Source of the DNA: Betaproteobacteria bacterium TMED82
Lineage (GTDB): Bacteria; Pseudomonadota; Gammaproteobacteria; Burkholderiales; Burkholderiaceae_A
Length of the DNA: 64,000 nt
Reading direction: 5' to 3'
Assembly: GCA_002170395.1 (NCBI GenBank)
Contig: NHEJ01000004.1
Span: forward strand, 124,001 to 188,000
Shown here: one piece after another, positions 62,082 through 64,000 of the stretch
How positions within the stretch are numbered: the stretch's first letter is position 1
How the letters are laid out: the number at the start of each line of letters is the position of its first letter
Program-made: the position numbers and the translations under genes
Notes under the pieces: generated by a model
The model's database searches: none
Seen by the model: only the letters and a program-made list of their open reading frames with translations
Told to the model about the DNA's origin: nothing

Positions 62082-63446
62082 TTAATTTCTTAACTGTTGT
62101 TCCAAAATGTGAAGATTGTGATTCATGTTCGCATCAGATTGTCTTGTTTGCTGTATTTTTTTTACGGCATGTAATACTGTAGTGTGATCTCTTCCGCCAA
62201 AAGCATATCCGATTTCAGGAAGGCTTTTTTGCGTCAATTCCTTGCTTAGGTACATCGCAATTTGCCTGGGAATGGCGATTGAAGCTGGTCTTCTTTTGCT
62301 GTACATGTCACCTATTTTCAATTTATAAAATTCAGCCACTGTCTTCTGTATCATTTCTATGGTGATCGCTGTTCGTTGGAGAGAAAGAAGATCTTTTAAA
62401 GCCTCTCTAACTACCTCTAAAGATGGACTTTTGTTGTGAAAAGAGCAAAAGGCGACAATTTTTTGCAGGGCACCTTCTAACTCTCTTACATTTGATCTTA
62501 AGTGCTTCGCTATAAAGAAAGCTGCGTCTTCTGGTAATGGTAATTTTTCTCTTTCAGCTTTTTTCAATAATATGGCTACCCGCATTTCAAGCTCTGGTGG
62601 TTCGATAGCTACAGTTAAGCCTGAACCAAATCGAGAAATTAATCTATTATCAATTCCACCCAATTCACTTGGATAAGTATCGCAAGTAATTATTATTTGT
62701 TTTTTTGCTGCAATAAGAGCTTCAAAAGCATAGAAAAACTCTTCTTGTGTACGAGATTTTCCAGCAAAAAATTGTATATCGTCTATTAATAAGATATCTA
62801 AGCTGTGATAGCTTTCTTTGAATTCTTCAAAAGATTTACGTTGGTATGCTCTTACTACGTCACTTACATAAGATTCCGCATGGCTATATTTAACACACGT
62901 ATTAGGAGCACCTTGTAATATTGAATTGCCAATAGCATGAATTAAATGAGTTTTTCCTAAGCCTACGCCACCATAAAGAAAAAATGGGTTATAACCATAC
63001 CCAGGATTTTCGCATATTTGCTGCGCCGCAGCACGAGCTAATTGATTAGCTTTACCTAAGACAAATGTTTCAAAGGTCCATTCCGGATTAAGATGAGACG
63101 CTTTGGAGTTTTTCTTATCAATTTTTTGGCTTGTTGGCGTTTGACTAGTGTTGCTGTCATTATTTTTTTTCAGGATATTATTGTTGACGACTTCCACATT
63201 TATTGTGACGGGTTTTTCAAAGTATGTTGTCATCCATTGCTTTATCCCTTCATTAAGTTGTTCGATAGCCCACTTTTGTTTAAATCTATTTGGCGCTACA
63301 AGGGTTAGTATTGTTTGGTCACTGCCGACTTTAATTTCCTTGATGGAAAGTGGTTCAACCCATGTTTTAACTTGTTGAGCCGTAAAGTTTTTTTTTATAT
63401 CAGCTAAACATTTTTGCCAACACTTTTCTTTTTCAACTAAATTCAT
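62082..63446 (-). CDS. dnaA: Chromosomal replication initiator DnaA
   Basis: AAA+ initiator. Domain I starts [21 protein letters not shown]; a poorly conserved linker spans about 90-115; Walker [17 protein letters not shown]; Walker [13 protein letters not shown]; domain IV DNA-binding [15 protein letters not shown]. 454 residues. ATG 63446; divergent from rpmH across 86 bases with no DnaA box visible there. Confidence 0.97.
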   Translation of the reverse strand: MNLVEKEKCWQKCLADIKKNFTAQQVKTWVEPLSIKEIKVGSDQTILTLVAPNRFKQKWAIEQLNEGIKQWMTTYFEKPVTINVEVVNNNILKKNNDSNTSQTPTSQKIDKKNSKASHLNPEWTFETFVLGKANQLARAAAQQICENPGYGYNPFFLYGGVGLGKTHLIHAIGNSILQGAPNTCVKYSHAESYVSDVVRAYQRKSFEEFKESYHSLDILLIDDIQFFAGKSRTQEEFFYAFEALIAAKKQIIITCDTYPSELGGIDNRLISRFGSGLTVAIEPPELEMRVAILLKKAEREKLPLPEDAAFFIAKHLRSNVRELEGALQKIVAFCSFHNKSPSLEVVREALKDLLSLQRTAITIEMIQKTVAEFYKLKIGDMYSKRRPASIAIPRQIAMYLSKELTQKSLPEIGYAFGGRDHTTVLHAVKKIQQTRQSDANMNHNLHILEQQLRN

Positions 63447-63532
63447 AACAAAGCAACATGTCTATAGGAAGATTGGGTTTTGAAAAACTATTTGAAGCGT
63501 GTAAACTGTATACTTCAAATTGAAAGGGTATC

Positions 63533-63667
63533 ATGAAAAGAACATATCAACCCTCTGTGACTAAAAGAAAAAGAACTCATGGATTTTTGGTGAGAATGAG
63601 AACTAATGGTGGACGAAAAGTCATTAGGTCTAGACGGGCGAAGGGTAGAAAAAGATTGGCTGTATAA
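63533..63667 (+). CDS. rpmH: 50S ribosomal protein L34
   Basis: 44-residue basic protein [20 protein letters not shown], with [19 protein letters not shown] at the end: unmistakable L34. Too short for the ORF track. AAAGGG upstream of ATG 63533. Followed after six bases by rnpA, the universal pair next to dnaA. Confidence 0.97.
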   Translation: MKRTYQPSVTKRKRTHGFLVRMRTNGGRKVIRSRRAKGRKRLAV

Positions 63668-63673
63668 GAGTTA

Positions 63674-64000
63674 ATGAGAAAAGTAAAATCTTTATGTGAT
63701 AAGGAAATTTTTTCAGGTTTACGATTTAAACTTAGAAAAAACTCAAAGCATTTTAGTATAAATTATCAGTTAAAAACTAACACAAGCAAAAATTCTGAGA
63801 ACTCCAATTGCCACATTTATATAGGTTTTATACTTCCGAAAAAATATGTAAAAAGAAGTGTCGATCGAAATTTAGTAAAAAGATGGTGTAGAGAGCTTGT
63901 GAGGCACAGTACCAAAATTTTGTATTTAATCGTGAAAGTAAAGGTTCACATCCCGTTTTTCGGCAAGCGTAAAGATAAATATTTTACTGAGCTCGGCTCT
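63674..64000 (+). CDS. rnpA: Ribonuclease P protein component, 3' end cut by window edge
   Basis: Protein subunit of RNase P, which matures tRNA 5' ends. The frame from ATG 63674 is open to the window edge (109 codons). The diagnostic arginine-rich segment is KRSVDRNLVKRWCRELVR; the start region MRKVKSLCDKEIFSGLRFKL resembles a family N-terminus, though the insertion after it (NTSKNSENSN) is unusual. Missing from the ORF track because it runs off the end. Confidence 0.9.
   Translation, partial: MRKVKSLCDKEIFSGLRFKLRKNSKHFSINYQLKTNTSKNSENSNCHIYIGFILPKKYVKRSVDRNLVKRWCRELVRHSTKILYLIVKVKVHIPFFGKRKDKYFTELGS

Overview
The window looks like a chromosome segment from an AT-rich, streamlined betaproteobacterium of the Burkholderiales type. 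Two things support this. First, the AT richness is uniform, intergenic gaps are very short, and there are many start/stop overlaps. Second, several gene neighbourhoods are typical of that order: a MidA-like gene, a pteridine-reductase-like SDR and folB beside cca; metH next to a DUF1840 gene and a small lipoprotein; a TorF-like gene with glnK and amtB, followed by gshA, gshB and a PTS module; metX-metW; and trkH-trkA-ntrX-ntrY-DUF4390-rsmB-htpX-fmt-def. The right end is the replication origin neighbourhood (gyrB, dnaN and dnaA on the minus strand; rpmH and rnpA on the plus strand). No rRNA, tRNA or CRISPR array was seen. The lineage is inferred from gene content and order, not from a marker-gene phylogeny.

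Layout. 1-9.8 kb holds housekeeping genes: cca (cut by the window edge), a MidA-like methyltransferase, an SDR with folB, and a tightly coupled ubiB, Na+/solute symporter, glmU, glmS run. 9.8-16.4 kb is the only accessory region. It starts exactly at the 3' end of glmS, the classic attTn7 neighbourhood. It appears to contain stacked insertions bounded by copies of an 18-bp glmS-tail sequence and of a diverged 44-bp right-end repeat. The first unit carries a small DNA-binding-like protein and a restriction-modification locus: two intact methyltransferases and a restriction endonuclease broken by two frameshifts. The second carries a decayed PD-(D/E)XK nuclease. Beyond it lie small genes in various states of decay. 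No integrase or transposase is visible.

16.5-23.5 kb holds ampG, an M48 peptidase, exonuclease III, pyrE and the gatCAB amidotransferase. 23.6-35.5 kb is a long plus-strand run covering cell elongation (mreBCD, mrdA, rodA), then aceK, an MBL-fold hydrolase and metH. 35.5-39.4 kb holds a DUF1840 gene, a lipoprotein, ubiK and the nitrogen-responsive TorF-like/glnK/amtB unit, with a sigma-54-like promoter in front and a strong terminator behind. 39.4-45.8 kb is one long operon: glutathione synthesis, a permease-less PTS (EIIA-HPr-EI), metX and metW. 45.8-55.8 kb is a minus-strand run from def to trkH. 55.9-64 kb holds topB, then gyrB, dnaN and dnaA, an origin candidate between dnaN and dnaA, then rpmH and rnpA (cut by the right edge).

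The best candidate for something undescribed is the glmS-proximal island: a family of apparently non-autonomous, cargo-only elements with conserved ends that stack at the glmS tail and carry defence genes now in decay.
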